A DNA stretch of 64,000 nt from Pseudomonadota bacterium (GCA_021781815.1 JAJXWB010000004.1:124001-188000), one strand, 5' to 3'. Shown: positions 1-8,672, counted from the first letter of the stretch. Program-made: numbers and translations. The notes: generated from the sequence alone by a model not told the origin.

Positions 1-1
1 C

Positions 2-496
2 GGCCAGAAGCAGAAGTTGCTGATCGCCATTGCGCTCGGCCGCGACGCGCGTCTGCTCATTCTGGACGAGCCCGCCGCCAATCTCGATCCGGCGGCGCGG
101 CGGGCGCTCTTCGACATGCTCGCGCAGAGAACGAACGACACCATGATCGTTTCGAGCCACCGCGTCGATGAAGTGGCGTCGCTCGTGACGCGCGTCGTCG
201 AAATGGAGCGGGGCAGGGTGGTGTTCGATGATCGTCTGGTCCAGGGACCGGCGATGGCGCCTTTGTCTGCGCAATTGCGCATCGCGAAAGCGGAGCCCGA
301 ATTTATGGCGGCGATGGAGGAATGGGGGCTCGCCGCGGAGGGAGGCGGTCTCGTCTGGCGCGGCGTCATCGCCGGTCCCGACAGACTGCGTTTCATGCAT
401 TTTCTGTCGCGCTACAGCGGGCTTCTGGCGAGCGCGGCGTTCGAAACCCGGATTGCGGAAGGGTGTCACAATGAAACGATCGACATTTGCGCTTAG
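2..496 (+). CDS. nosF: NosF, ABC-transporter ATPase of the nos maturation system (5' end missing)
   Basis: The reading frame is open from the first bases, so the gene begins left of the window and only about 164 residues are seen. The visible part starts inside the ABC signature region, then shows Walker B (LLILDEP), the D-loop (NLDP) and the switch histidine (SSH), followed by a C-terminal accessory region. It would be the cytoplasmic ATPase that drives the NosDFY complex, which helps build the copper centres of periplasmic nitrous oxide reductase. The family assignment to NosF and not another ABC ATPase rests on nosL and nosY directly downstream. The last 26 bases overlap nosL in another frame, which suggests translational coupling. 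Confidence 0.9.
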   Translation, partial: GQKQKLLIAIALGRDARLLILDEPAANLDPAARRALFDMLAQRTNDTMIVSSHRVDEVASLVTRVVEMERGRVVFDDRLVQGPAMAPLSAQLRIAKAEPEFMAAMEEWGLAAEGGGLVWRGVIAGPDRLRFMHFLSRYSGLLASAAFETRIAEGCHNETIDICA

Positions 497-962
497 CGCG
501 GGGCTCTTTGCAATGATGCTTCTGGCGGCTGGTTGCGACCGGGAGTCCGGGCCTGTGGAGATAAAATACGGACGCGATGTTTGCGAATTGTGCAGCATGA
601 TCATCTCGCAGTCGCGCCATGCGGCCGAGCTGCGCCTGGCCGCCGACGACAAGATTCACAAGTTCGACGACATTGGCGACGCGCTCAACTGGCTGTCGGT
701 CAATTGCAAGTCGGACGCAGACGTCAAGGAACTGTGGATTATGGACAGTTCCGACGGAAAGACATGGCTGGACGCGCGCAAGGCCTTTTATCGGCGCGGC
801 GACACGCCGATGCATTACGGGTTCGTCGCGGTCTCTGCATCAACGCCCGATAGCGTGGATTTTTCGGACATGCGCACGCGCGTCCTGCGCCCGAAATACA
901 CCTGCAAGAACGCTGCCGCGCTTCCCACGTCCGGGGCGCCGGGGCAACACGAGAATCATTGA
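471..962 (+). CDS. nosL: NosL, outer-membrane-directed copper chaperone lipoprotein
   Basis: This 163-residue protein has a lipoprotein signal peptide whose lipobox ends at Cys22 (LLAAGC). After it comes the conserved NosL copper motif CELCSM, with Cys38, Cys41 and Met43. NosL binds Cu(I) in the periplasm and supplies it through NosDFY to apo-nitrous oxide reductase. The ATG at 471 was chosen because only it gives a proper signal peptide; a longer frame upstream is an antisense-like shadow of nosF. It overlaps the nosF 3' end by 26 bases and is followed two bases later by nosY. The order F-L-Y differs from the usual D-F-Y-L order. Confidence 0.93.
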   Translation: MKRSTFALSAGLFAMMLLAAGCDRESGPVEIKYGRDVCELCSMIISQSRHAAELRLAADDKIHKFDDIGDALNWLSVNCKSDADVKELWIMDSSDGKTWLDARKAFYRRGDTPMHYGFVAVSASTPDSVDFSDMRTRVLRPKYTCKNAAALPTSGAPGQHENH

Positions 963-963
963 C

Positions 964-1791
964 ATGAACAAGTTGCCGCTCGCCGCGGGTCTCGATGTCG
1001 CCGAATCGCTGCGGTCGCGCTGGTTCCTGCTGTACGCTTCTGTATTTGGAGGGATCGTCGCGCTGCTGATGATTTTCGGCGTCACCGAAAGCCGTGTAAT
1101 GGGTTTCACGGGGCTTTCGCGGCTGCTGGTGACTTATATCCAGCTCTGCATGGCCATCTTGCCGATCTTCATCCTCATCAGCACGGTGCGTTCGGTCGCC
1201 AGCGACCGTGAAGCGGGCGTGTTCGAATACATGCTGTCGCTCCCGATCCCGCTTGGCGCATGGTATTGGGGACGGCTGCTGGGACGATTTGTCGTCGTTC
1301 TTCTTCCGGTCGTTTCAGCCATGGCGCTGGCCTTTGCATGGGGCGTCGCCCGTGGCGCCGAGCCACCCTGGCGGTTGTTTCTGATCTACTCCGGGCTCCT
1401 GTTTTCGCTGTCTGTGTGCTTTCTTGGACTGGGGTTTCTGATTTCGACGCTGGTGCGTTCGTCCGATGTCGCACAGAGCGCCGCTTTCCTGCTTTGGCTC
1501 GCGCTGCTGGTATTCATCGACCTTATCCTGCTCGGCGTGATGATGCGCGAACAGGTGTCGCCAGAGATCCTGATCGGGATCAGTCTGGCCAATCCGCTGC
1601 AGGTGTTCAGAACGGCCGCGATGGCCTTGTTCGATCCTCAACTGGTCCTGCTTGGACCAGCGGCCTTCGTGATTCTCGACCGGTTCGGCCAGGGCGGCTA
1701 TCTCGCGTGGGCGATGCTCTACCCGACGCTGATGGGCGTCGGGGCGGCCGCGTTGGGTTATTGGCGCTTCCGCAGCGGCGATCTGGTCTGA
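964..1791 (+). CDS. nosY: NosY, ABC-2 type membrane permease of the nos system
   Basis: The 275-residue product has about six strongly hydrophobic segments and the ABC-2 permease layout typical of NosY, including a first helix soon after the N-terminus and a long periplasmic loop. It forms the membrane part of the NosDFY transporter that works with NosL to mature the CuA and CuZ sites of nitrous oxide reductase. The ATG at 964 lies immediately after the nosL stop. The stop TGA shares its last base with the ATG of the next gene at 1791, so the following gene is in the same transcript. Confidence 0.92.
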   Translation: MNKLPLAAGLDVAESLRSRWFLLYASVFGGIVALLMIFGVTESRVMGFTGLSRLLVTYIQLCMAILPIFILISTVRSVASDREAGVFEYMLSLPIPLGAWYWGRLLGRFVVVLLPVVSAMALAFAWGVARGAEPPWRLFLIYSGLLFSLSVCFLGLGFLISTLVRSSDVAQSAAFLLWLALLVFIDLILLGVMMREQVSPEILIGISLANPLQVFRTAAMALFDPQLVLLGPAAFVILDRFGQGGYLAWAMLYPTLMGVGAAALGYWRFRSGDLV

Positions 1792-2231
1792 TGTCTGCGC
1801 AGATCGTTTCACGTCGATGGGATATATATTTTCCATGCAGCGTGGAGCGACTGTTTGCGACTGTCGCCGATATCGAACGGTATCCGGACTTCATGCCCGG
1901 CTGCATCGAGGCCCGCATCGTCCAGCGGGGCGAGCATGTCTGGCGCGTCGACAACCGCTTCGCCCTCGGGTTGGCGCGCGTCGGCTTTATCAGCACGGCG
2001 AAATTGTCGCCGCCGCACGCCCTCACGATCGCATCGGACAATGGTCCCTGGCGGCGTCTGCTCATCCAATGGAAATTCGTTCGGGAAGGCGAGGGCTCGC
2101 GTCTGTATTGCGATGCGCAGCTCGGGTTCCATTCGACCTTGCTGACCTCCATGGCGGCGCTGGCTGCTGGAACGGTCGAGCGGCGGGTGATTGCGGCGTT
2201 CCGGAGCCGCGCGCTTGCGCCCGATGGATAA
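1791..2231 (+). CDS. SRPBCC/START-fold protein of the COQ10 (RatA-like) family in the nos operon
   Basis: The 146-residue protein reads as a COQ10/START-type lipid-binding fold: an N-terminal strand, then a VADIERYPDFMPGC stretch typical of the family (residues about 25-38), and a C-terminal helix. Relatives bind ubiquinone or are the ribosome-association toxin RatA. No signal peptide is seen, so it should be cytoplasmic or membrane-peripheral. It starts on the last base of the nosY stop, so it is firmly part of the nos operon. COQ10-like genes are not among the classical nos genes. A role in quinone delivery to the NosR electron path is an inference. Confidence 0.85.
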   Translation: MSAQIVSRRWDIYFPCSVERLFATVADIERYPDFMPGCIEARIVQRGEHVWRVDNRFALGLARVGFISTAKLSPPHALTIASDNGPWRRLLIQWKFVREGEGSRLYCDAQLGFHSTLLTSMAALAAGTVERRVIAAFRSRALAPDG

Positions 2232-2237
2232 TGCCAG

Positions 2238-2459
2238 ATGGACGAGGGAATGGTGACAGCCGACAAGCCTGTTTGCGTCGCGCCATCGCAGCCGAAGCCA
2301 TCCTGGCTGGCGTCGCATTGCGCGGCGTCGGCTTCGCTGGCCTTGATCGTGCGTTTCCCGCATGCGCCGGTCGGGCGGACGCTCGACGTCAGTCCGCTGC
2401 AAACTGCGCGGATGCAGGGCCTGTTCGCTTTGCTGGCGTGTCTGGGCCTGGCTTTATGA
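2238..2459 (+). CDS. Small protein of unknown function in the nos operon
   Basis: A 73-codon frame fills the gap between the COQ10-like gene and the thioredoxin-like gene. Its stop TGA overlaps the ATG of the next gene in an ATGA arrangement, which is the main reason to accept it. The C-terminal 15 residues are hydrophobic (ending FALLACLGLAL) and could be a short membrane anchor; the rest has no motif that I recognise. There are two cysteines in the N-terminal half. No clear ribosome-binding site precedes the ATG, so translation may depend on coupling. It could also be a chance frame. Confidence 0.45.
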   Translation: MDEGMVTADKPVCVAPSQPKPSWLASHCAASASLALIVRFPHAPVGRTLDVSPLQTARMQGLFALLACLGLAL

Positions 2460-2986
2460 CTGCGCCGTCGAAAGCTGCTGCGATCGCGCTGCTCATGGTC
2501 GCGGCCGCGGCGGCGGCCATGTTCGGTTTTCAAAAAAAGACAGCCGGTCCCGGACGCAAAGCGGTCCCGTCCATCGTCTTTTCCGATGACCGGGGTCGAA
2601 AAGCCGGCCTGTCGGAGTTCCGTGGCAGAGTGGTGGTGCTTGATTTCTGGGCGAGCTGGTGTTTGCCCTGCCGAAAGGAGTTTCCGCAATTCGATCAATT
2701 GCAGGCGCAGCTCGGCGCGCGTGGGCTTGCGGTCGTTCCGGTTTCGATCGATGCGCAGGGTGTTTCCGCCGTCGAGGCCTTCTATGCCGAAAATGGCGTC
2801 GTCCATTTGCCGAAATATGTCGATGAGTCGCGCGACGGACCGCGTGCGCTGGGATTTCGCGGCATACCCTCAACGATCGTGATCGATCGCAAGGGACGGG
2901 AGGCCGTGCGGATCGAAGGGCCCGTGGACTGGATGAGCCCGGCTGTTAAGGCGATTTTGACGCGGCTGCTTGATGAACCGGAGTAG
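2456..2986 (+). CDS. TlpA/ResA-like membrane-anchored thioredoxin
   Basis: The 176-residue protein has an N-terminal signal anchor (residues about 7-25), then a thioredoxin fold with the active site WCLPC (Cys69, Cys72) and a cis-proline in GIPST. This is the layout of periplasmic thiol-disulfide reductases such as TlpA, ResA and CcmG. Such proteins keep cysteines of copper or heme targets reduced. Its position at the end of the nosF-L-Y operon suggests a role in copper-site assembly of nitrous oxide reductase or in reduction of NosL cysteines; this is inference. It overlaps the upstream small gene by ATGA. Confidence 0.9.
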   Translation: MTAPSKAAAIALLMVAAAAAAMFGFQKKTAGPGRKAVPSIVFSDDRGRKAGLSEFRGRVVVLDFWASWCLPCRKEFPQFDQLQAQLGARGLAVVPVSIDAQGVSAVEAFYAENGVVHLPKYVDESRDGPRALGFRGIPSTIVIDRKGREAVRIEGPVDWMSPAVKAILTRLLDEPE

Positions 2987-3041
2987 TCGAACGAGGACGG
3001 GGTCTCCGGGCGTCCGGCTCATTCAGCGCAGGGCAAGAGAG

Positions 3042-3057
3042 GCGCCCGGGCGGGCGC
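3042..3057. terminator. GC-rich hairpin between convergent genes
   Basis: GCGCCC, a four-base loop and GGGCGC form a 6-bp perfect stem that abuts the stop codon of the minus-strand regulator and lies 56 bases after the thioredoxin-like gene. There is no T run on either strand, so it is only a weak candidate for a shared terminator. Confidence 0.35.
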
Positions 3058-3750
3058 TCAGTTCACGTGCATGTAGTCGCGCAGGGCGCCGACATCGTCG
3101 ATCGTGATCACGTCGCGCGCGACCCTGACACCAAATTTCCTGAGGGCGGCGAGAGCTCGGGAAAAGCTCTCGGGGGTCATTCCGAGACGCGCGGCGATCA
3201 ACGCTTTCTCATACGGGAGGGGGATGCGCGCATCATTCCGCTCGAACGGACAGAGCGACAGGAGGAATTCAGCCACCCGCCTCGGCGCGTTGAGCATCTT
3301 CAGCATGCCAATCTGCTCCGTCAGCGCAGCGGCGCGCCATGCGATCGACGCCAGCATGGCGGTAGCAACGTCCCGCTCGCTTTCCAGGCAGCTCACAAAG
3401 GCGTCGTATTCCATGCGAAGAAGGCGACACGGCGTCGCTGCGCTGGCGTAGACCGGATATCGGCCGCCCAGGAACATGACGGGTTCCGCAAAGCTTTCAC
3501 CCCGGGCGACGACCGTGACGACAGCCTCGTCCCCATTGGCCGCCAGCCGGTACAACTTAACCCAGCCCTCCAGCACGATGAAAAATGCGTTGGCCGGATC
3601 CCCCTGGGCAAACACCAGTTGGCCCCGCGGATATTTTGCGACGCGCGCACGATGGACCACCCGATCGATCGTCTGATCGCTCAGATCGCGAAACAGCGGA
3701 CACCCCCGCAGACTGGCCCGGTCTTCCGCAGTTAAATGGGGCGCGCTCAT
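3058..3750 (-). CDS. Crp/Fnr-family regulator, Dnr/NnrR type (first copy)
   Basis: This 230-residue protein has an N-terminal cyclic-nucleotide-binding-like beta-barrel, a long dimer helix and a C-terminal winged helix. The recognition helix contains PESFSR, which carries the E-x-x-S-R signature used by FNR/Dnr proteins to read TTGAT half-sites. It lacks the N-terminal cysteine cluster of oxygen-sensing FNR, having only one cysteine in that part. That fits the heme- or NO-responsive Dnr/NnrR group. Its place between the nos and nir operons suggests it activates them in response to nitric oxide. A non-denitrification role cannot be excluded. Confidence 0.88.
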   Translation of the reverse strand: MSAPHLTAEDRASLRGCPLFRDLSDQTIDRVVHRARVAKYPRGQLVFAQGDPANAFFIVLEGWVKLYRLAANGDEAVVTVVARGESFAEPVMFLGGRYPVYASAATPCRLLRMEYDAFVSCLESERDVATAMLASIAWRAAALTEQIGMLKMLNAPRRVAEFLLSLCPFERNDARIPLPYEKALIAARLGMTPESFSRALAALRKFGVRVARDVITIDDVGALRDYMHVN

Positions 3751-3983
3751 TGGTTTCAGCTTGCAGGGTGCGAGGATGTAGTTCCCGTGTGGTCAGATGT
3801 AATGCTTTGTCGTTGCATGCCCCGTCAAGCGCGCCTCGTCCGGAAGGCCAGAACTGTCGACCAGCAGGGGCTTTCACGCATGAATCGCTGCGAATTCAAT
3901 AGCAGCGGGCAAGCTTGGCCTTGACATCAGGACGTCACATCGGCCGTGTCCACTCCCCGTCGCCGCGAGAGTTCCGGCCGTGT

Positions 3984-5543
3984 TCAGTGACTTGTTCCTT
4001 CGGAAAATGTGATCTTGTTATAGACATTGTACTTGCCGATCGGTTTAGACATCGGCAAACGCTTCACTTCCTCGAATGTTCGGGCATCGTAGACGATCAG
4101 CGCGCCATCCTTTTCCATGACGCTCACCAGCGCATGGCGGCCGCTGCGGTCGAACTCGACATGCGCAGTCGTCTTGCCCGGCGCAGGGCGCAGCGTGCGA
4201 ACGACGTCAAGAGTGTTCTTGTCGATGATCTGGATCGTGTCCCGGCTGGTCGGCGAGGCGGACGAATCGGCCCAGACATAGGGCGTATCCTCGTGGCTGC
4301 GCAAGAAATACCCAGGTCCTGCGGTGGCGATCGTGCGTACGACCTTCCAGTCGCCCGCATCGATCACGCTGATCTTGCCTTCCTTCAAATGCGGGATCGC
4401 CACGACCCGTCGTCCCTCGCGCTCCCACGATACGCCCGATCCCAGATGCGGCATGCCCTGCATCGGGATCGTCGCGATTTCACGACCGACGTTCAGATTG
4501 ATCACGATCGCGCGCCCTCCATCCCGGCTTGCGCCGATCAGGTGGCGATAGCCGGGGTCGAAGAAGAAATCGTCCAGCGGTTCGCTGATCTCAATGCGCC
4601 GCAAGGCGAACAGGCCCGAGGAAGATGGAAGGGCCTCGACCATCGCTTTCTCGTGACTGTGGACGAATCCTGCATATTGTGCACCGGCCAGAGGGCTGGT
4701 CGCGATCTCCCAAATCTCCGGCGAATCTTTTAGCGCGGCGATGAAGCTGTCGCGATCGGGCGCCTGATAGACCGCCGAGATGCGCGATGGCCTGCCAGAC
4801 CCGTCGACGGCATCCATAATTTTTTCCACCGACAGATCGTGAGCTGAAAGGATGACCAGCGTGTTGGGCAGGTAATTGGCGACGGCCAGATGCTTGCCAT
4901 CCCTGGACAGGGCGATGTTGCGCGCGTTGACGCCGGCGCGAATTTCCGCGACGACCTTGAGGGCGCGAAGATCGAATTTCGTGACCCAGCCATCGCGCGA
5001 ACCGAAAAACACGTAACGCGCGTCCGACGTGAACTTTGGGCCGCCGTGCAGCGCAAAGCGGCTCGCAAATCGGTAAATGGGCTCGAAGCGGTCGCCATCG
5101 AGGATCGTCACGTGATGATCGCCGCCCTCGACGACGACGAAAAGATTCAGAGGGTCGGCCGAATAGGCCGGCTTGTCCAGAGGCGGGGCCGGCGTCAGGA
5201 TCCTGCTTGCCGCGATCTGCGCCTCGCCCCATTTGGGCGTATCGTCGGGCGGCGAATAGACAAAAGCTGCAAGCGCCTTGATCTGTTCGTCGTCGAGGCG
5301 ATCCGCAAAACCCTGCATTTGGGTCGCGGCGCGGCCGCCGCGGATCACAGCCTCGGCGCCAGTCTTTCCAAGCCGACCAAGATTATCCGGCAGCAAGGCC
5401 GGGCCGATGGCGCCGAACCGGTCGCCGCCATGGCAAGAGGCGCAATGTTCCTGAAACAGGGCGTTTGCATCGGGCTGCGCATGCGCCGCGGCGACGTTTG
5501 CGAGCAGCCAGCCGCAGAGGACGAGTTCACGCCACTGTCTCAT
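3984..5543 (-). CDS. nirN: NirN, cytochrome c / d1-binding protein of heme d1 synthesis
   Basis: The 519-residue protein has a signal peptide (cleavage likely after AHAQ), a class I cytochrome c domain with CASCH (Cys34, Cys37, His38), and an eight-bladed d1-type propeller that resembles the C-terminal domain of NirS. NirN is the periplasmic dihydro-heme d1 dehydrogenase that carries out the last step of heme d1 formation and hands the cofactor to NirS. It is the last gene of the minus-strand nir operon and its start overlaps the end of nirJ by 17 bases. Length and domain order separate it from NirF, which lacks heme c. Confidence 0.94.
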   Translation of the reverse strand: MRQWRELVLCGWLLANVAAAHAQPDANALFQEHCASCHGGDRFGAIGPALLPDNLGRLGKTGAEAVIRGGRAATQMQGFADRLDDEQIKALAAFVYSPPDDTPKWGEAQIAASRILTPAPPLDKPAYSADPLNLFVVVEGGDHHVTILDGDRFEPIYRFASRFALHGGPKFTSDARYVFFGSRDGWVTKFDLRALKVVAEIRAGVNARNIALSRDGKHLAVANYLPNTLVILSAHDLSVEKIMDAVDGSGRPSRISAVYQAPDRDSFIAALKDSPEIWEIATSPLAGAQYAGFVHSHEKAMVEALPSSSGLFALRRIEISEPLDDFFFDPGYRHLIGASRDGGRAIVINLNVGREIATIPMQGMPHLGSGVSWEREGRRVVAIPHLKEGKISVIDAGDWKVVRTIATAGPGYFLRSHEDTPYVWADSSASPTSRDTIQIIDKNTLDVVRTLRPAPGKTTAHVEFDRSGRHALVSVMEKDGALIVYDARTFEEVKRLPMSKPIGKYNVYNKITFSEGTSH

Positions 5544-6726
5544 GCTTCATTCCTCTGAACGGCCGCAGTTGGACGCGAGGCGCCGGCGGCGCGCCGATTT
5601 CCGCGTCGTCGAGATAGCAGGCCGGATCCTCGGCGAAAGCGTCGCCCGTCAGCCGCCATGCCCGAACCCGCGTGTTGCCCCCGCAAATGTCGAAATGCGC
5701 GCAGGCGCCGCATCGTCCCGAAATGATGCGTGGCCTTGCGTTCAAACCCGCCATGATCGGGTCCGAGCGATCTTTCCAGATGTCGCCAAACGCTCGCTCC
5801 CTGACGTTGCCGATCGTATGGCTCTGCCACATCGTGTCGGGATGAACATCGCCGACGTTGTCGATGTTGGCGACATTGACGCCGGATGCATTGCCGCCCC
5901 ACCCGACGAGCTTGGCGCGCAGGTGCGCGGCCTGCTCCGGGAACCGGCGCTGCGTCCACATCAGCAGGAACACGGCGTCGGCGTCGTTGTTGCCGGTGAC
6001 GAACTCGCGGGTCTGACCGCGTTCGAGCGAATCCCACGCGTGATCGAACAGCAGGTTCATCGCATCGCGGGTAACGCCCCATCCGGCGTCGGTCCCGCGG
6101 TTCTTGTTTCCCCGGCCCGCATACACGAGGTGCGACAGATAAAATTTGTCGATACGTTCCACTTCCACGAGTTTGAGCAGCGCCGGCAACTCCAGATGGT
6201 TCTCCGAGGTCATGGTGAAGCGGACCCCGACCTTGACGCCACGGTCGCGACACGCGCGCAGCCCTGCGAGCGCATCTGCAAACGCGCCGCTGCGGCCGCG
6301 AAACCGGTCATGCACTGCGCCGACGCCATCGAGACTCACGCCGACGTAGTCGTAACCAGCCTCGGCGATTCGGTCCGCCATCGCATCGCCAATCAACGTG
6401 CCGTTGGTGGACAGCGACGTATAGAAGCCGAGCTTTTTCGCGCGCTGCGATATTTCGAATATGTCAGGCCGCAGGAGCGGTTCTCCGCCGGACAGAATGA
6501 GCGCAGGCGAGCCTGCCGCTCGAACGTCGTCCATCACGCGCAAGACCTGCGCGGTCGAAAGCTCGCCGGGAAAATCGACATCGGCCGACACTGCGTAGCA
6601 ATGCCGGCACTGCAGGTTGCAGCGCCGCACGAGGTTCCAGATGACCACCGGACCCGGCAGGTTTCGACGTGCGCGCGGCGGCGTCGGCCGCCCGATCTCC
6701 CGGAGAAACTCGCTTAGCCGGAACAT
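5527..6726 (-). CDS. nirJ: NirJ, radical SAM enzyme of heme d1 synthesis
   Basis: The product is 399 residues with the radical SAM motif CNLQCRHC (Cys36, Cys40, Cys43). Near the C-terminus are cysteines of a second cluster (RCGACAHFDICGG), as in SPASM/twitch proteins. NirJ removes two propionate groups from didecarboxysiroheme in the cytoplasm. The ATG at 6726 was preferred over a much longer upstream frame because the N-terminal MFRLSEFLRE is typical of NirJ and because it overlaps nirH by only 13 bases. It lies in the compact operon nirS-C-F-DL-G-H-J-N. Confidence 0.95.
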   Translation of the reverse strand: MFRLSEFLREIGRPTPPRARRNLPGPVVIWNLVRRCNLQCRHCYAVSADVDFPGELSTAQVLRVMDDVRAAGSPALILSGGEPLLRPDIFEISQRAKKLGFYTSLSTNGTLIGDAMADRIAEAGYDYVGVSLDGVGAVHDRFRGRSGAFADALAGLRACRDRGVKVGVRFTMTSENHLELPALLKLVEVERIDKFYLSHLVYAGRGNKNRGTDAGWGVTRDAMNLLFDHAWDSLERGQTREFVTGNNDADAVFLLMWTQRRFPEQAAHLRAKLVGWGGNASGVNVANIDNVGDVHPDTMWQSHTIGNVRERAFGDIWKDRSDPIMAGLNARPRIISGRCGACAHFDICGGNTRVRAWRLTGDAFAEDPACYLDDAEIGAPPAPRVQLRPFRGMKHETVA

Positions 6727-7238
6727 GCCTCGCCCCCATGTTGCGCACGCCGCAGGCGCAGACCGCTCTTCTTGAGGATTTCCGTTGAGAACAGGATGTC
6801 GGCGCCGCGACAGGCCGATGCGAGAAGTGCGCCGATGTGATCGCGCTTGCCGAGAACCTCGTCGCGAGTCGCCCCGTGAACCATCGCGAATAGATTGTAT
6901 GGCCATATGTCCGGATGGCGGGGCCGCAGATAGCAGTGCGAAACGAAATCCAGCGCCCCGACAATCCGGCCAAGCCGATCGACCTCCGCGTCGTCGACAT
7001 CCCACACGGTCATGCCGTTTGCGACCAGACCGAAGGCATAGTGGTTGAGCGCGGCGCCAATGCGGCGCACGCGTCCATCCGACATCATGGCCTGCAATCG
7101 ATCGACAACGACGTCCTCCGGAACGCCAACCTCGGCGGCGATCGCCGCGTAGGGGTGGTTGACAACGGGCAGGCCGGCCTGCGTCGCTTGCACGATGAGG
7201 CGGTCAATCGCGTCCTGCACCGCCGGCGCCGCATTCAT
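6714..7238 (-). CDS. nirH: NirH, Lrp/AsnC-like siroheme decarboxylase subunit
   Basis: This 174-residue protein is an AsnC/Lrp-like winged helix followed by a RAM-like domain with the WPYNLFAMVH motif common to NirL/NirH-type siroheme decarboxylase subunits. With NirD, NirL and NirG it removes two acetate carboxylates from siroheme. The ATG overlaps the nirG stop by four bases (ATGA). NirL and NirH are similar; the symbol follows its position after nirG and could be exchanged. Despite the helix-turn-helix fold, DNA binding is not its expected role. Confidence 0.88.
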   Translation of the reverse strand: MNAAPAVQDAIDRLIVQATQAGLPVVNHPYAAIAAEVGVPEDVVVDRLQAMMSDGRVRRIGAALNHYAFGLVANGMTVWDVDDAEVDRLGRIVGALDFVSHCYLRPRHPDIWPYNLFAMVHGATRDEVLGKRDHIGALLASACRGADILFSTEILKKSGLRLRRAQHGGEACSG

Positions 7239-7696
7239 GAAACCACCTTCAGCTCAAGAAAGAATTCCGAAATCTTCGGGAACAGGTGAACAGGCAGGCC
7301 CGTCTCGGCCTCGATCTCGCGAGCGACTCTCCCACTTTCGCTTGCCCGCTCCACGGCGAGCACGAACCACATGTTGAGCGCATGATCTCGCCGGTAATTG
7401 TGCGCCACTTCGATCCGCGCATTGACGAGTTCGACCGTCGAGCCCCAAAGCTCCTCAGGCACGCGCATCGCGCAAAGGCAGAAGTCGCCCCCCATGCGCT
7501 CGGCATTGTAAAATGGACCGAATCGCGTGACAGCGCCCGCCGCGAGCAGGCGACGCAAACGAGTCATGAGGTCGTGCTCCGTAATCCCAAACTCGCGCGC
7601 GCACTGGTCAAAGGGCGCGTGGACCAGCGGGAAGCCGTCCTGCAGAAGCAGCGCGATCCGCCGATCCGTCGCATCGATGTCGGGCATCTCAGCCAT
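7235..7696 (-). CDS. nirG: NirG, Lrp/AsnC-like siroheme decarboxylase subunit
   Basis: A 153-residue Lrp-like protein with the motif NYRRDHALNMWFVL, which is the NirD/NirG type of the catalytic-site region (N-Y/H-x-R-x-H). It is expected to pair with NirH in the same way as the D and L halves pair in the fused protein upstream. The start at 7696 lies three bases after the stop of nirDL. It acts in the cytoplasm in the conversion of siroheme to 12,18-didecarboxysiroheme. Confidence 0.88.
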   Translation of the reverse strand: MAEMPDIDATDRRIALLLQDGFPLVHAPFDQCAREFGITEHDLMTRLRRLLAAGAVTRFGPFYNAERMGGDFCLCAMRVPEELWGSTVELVNARIEVAHNYRRDHALNMWFVLAVERASESGRVAREIEAETGLPVHLFPKISEFFLELKVVS

Positions 7697-7699
7697 GGC

Positions 7700-8671
7700 T
7701 CACGCCGCCGAAAGTCGCGCGCCGCGCTGTCGGAAACAGCGGGTCGAGAAAAGTATGTCGTGCCCGACGCATTTAGGCGCCAGAAGCTTCAGGGCGGCGA
7801 CGGTTTGCAGAGCATGCGCGCGATCGCGCGCGTGGATCATCGTAAACAGATTATATGGCCAACCGATGCGGCGCGGCCGCTCGTAGCAGAGCGTGACGCT
7901 TTCCTGCTCGACAAAGCGGTGCGCCAACCGAACGAGGTCGTCATCCGGCAGATCCCAGACTACCATCGCATTATTGGTGTAGCCAAACGCGCGATGCCGC
8001 ACCACCAGTCCAAATCGAGAGATGATTCTGGCTTGGATCAATCGTTTGAGGCGTATAAGGACATCGTCCTCACTCCACCCGATCTGATTGGCGACGTCGG
8101 AAAACGGCGTCGATGTCAGAGGAAGGCCGCGCTCGATGGAGGACAGCAATACACGATCGCCCGGTTCGACCGATGCGCCCGTCGTTCCGGGCGTCGGCGC
8201 TCTCTCGCGCCGCGCGCCTCGCTCGAAAAGTGGAAACCCGAGATCGATGTGAAAGTCCCGCAGCATCGGCAGGACCAGCGCATGACGCCGCGTCCGCAGT
8301 TCAATACGCGCAATGGCGGCGTCGACGCCCGCACGATCGGCGGCGGTGACGACGAACCATAGATTGTATGCATGCTCGCGCTGATAGGCGTGGTTGACGC
8401 CGGCCTCCATGACCATGGCGCGGGCCGCCGCCTCTACCTCGGCCGGGGGTACGGCGAGAGCGGCGAGCGTCGAGGCGCCGATCGTGTTGGGTCGGACCAC
8501 CGCTCCGATGCGCGACAACGCATTGGCGGCCAGAAGCCTGCGCAAACGGGCGAGCGTGTCAGCCTCGCTCAGATCAACCGCCGCGCCAATCGCCGCAAAC
8601 GGTCGCGAAACGAGCGGAAATTCACGTTGCCAGCCATCCAGCAGATCTCGGTCGCGGTCGTCCAGCAGCAT
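7700..8671 (-). CDS. nirDL: NirDL, fused siroheme decarboxylase (NirD + NirL halves)
   Basis: The 323-residue protein contains two Lrp-like modules in one chain. The N-terminal half (about 1-150) has the NirD motif NHAYQREHAYNLWFVV; the C-terminal half (about 165-323) has the NirL motif IGWPYNLFTMIH. A linker rich in Arg, Pro and Thr joins them. This is a natural fusion of the catalytic heterodimer that decarboxylates siroheme for heme d1. It starts one base after the nirF stop and is followed closely by nirG. Fused NirDL proteins are known in other denitrifiers; here separate nirG and nirH are retained as well. Confidence 0.92.
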   Translation of the reverse strand: MLLDDRDRDLLDGWQREFPLVSRPFAAIGAAVDLSEADTLARLRRLLAANALSRIGAVVRPNTIGASTLAALAVPPAEVEAAARAMVMEAGVNHAYQREHAYNLWFVVTAADRAGVDAAIARIELRTRRHALVLPMLRDFHIDLGFPLFERGARRERAPTPGTTGASVEPGDRVLLSSIERGLPLTSTPFSDVANQIGWSEDDVLIRLKRLIQARIISRFGLVVRHRAFGYTNNAMVVWDLPDDDLVRLAHRFVEQESVTLCYERPRRIGWPYNLFTMIHARDRAHALQTVAALKLLAPKCVGHDILFSTRCFRQRGARLSAA

Positions 8672-8672
8672 G

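Noticed and set aside
3922-3937. TGAC-N8-GTCA dyad between the first regulator and nirN
   Set aside because: The spacing does not fit an FNR box and it is 170 bases from the regulator start; too short to call.
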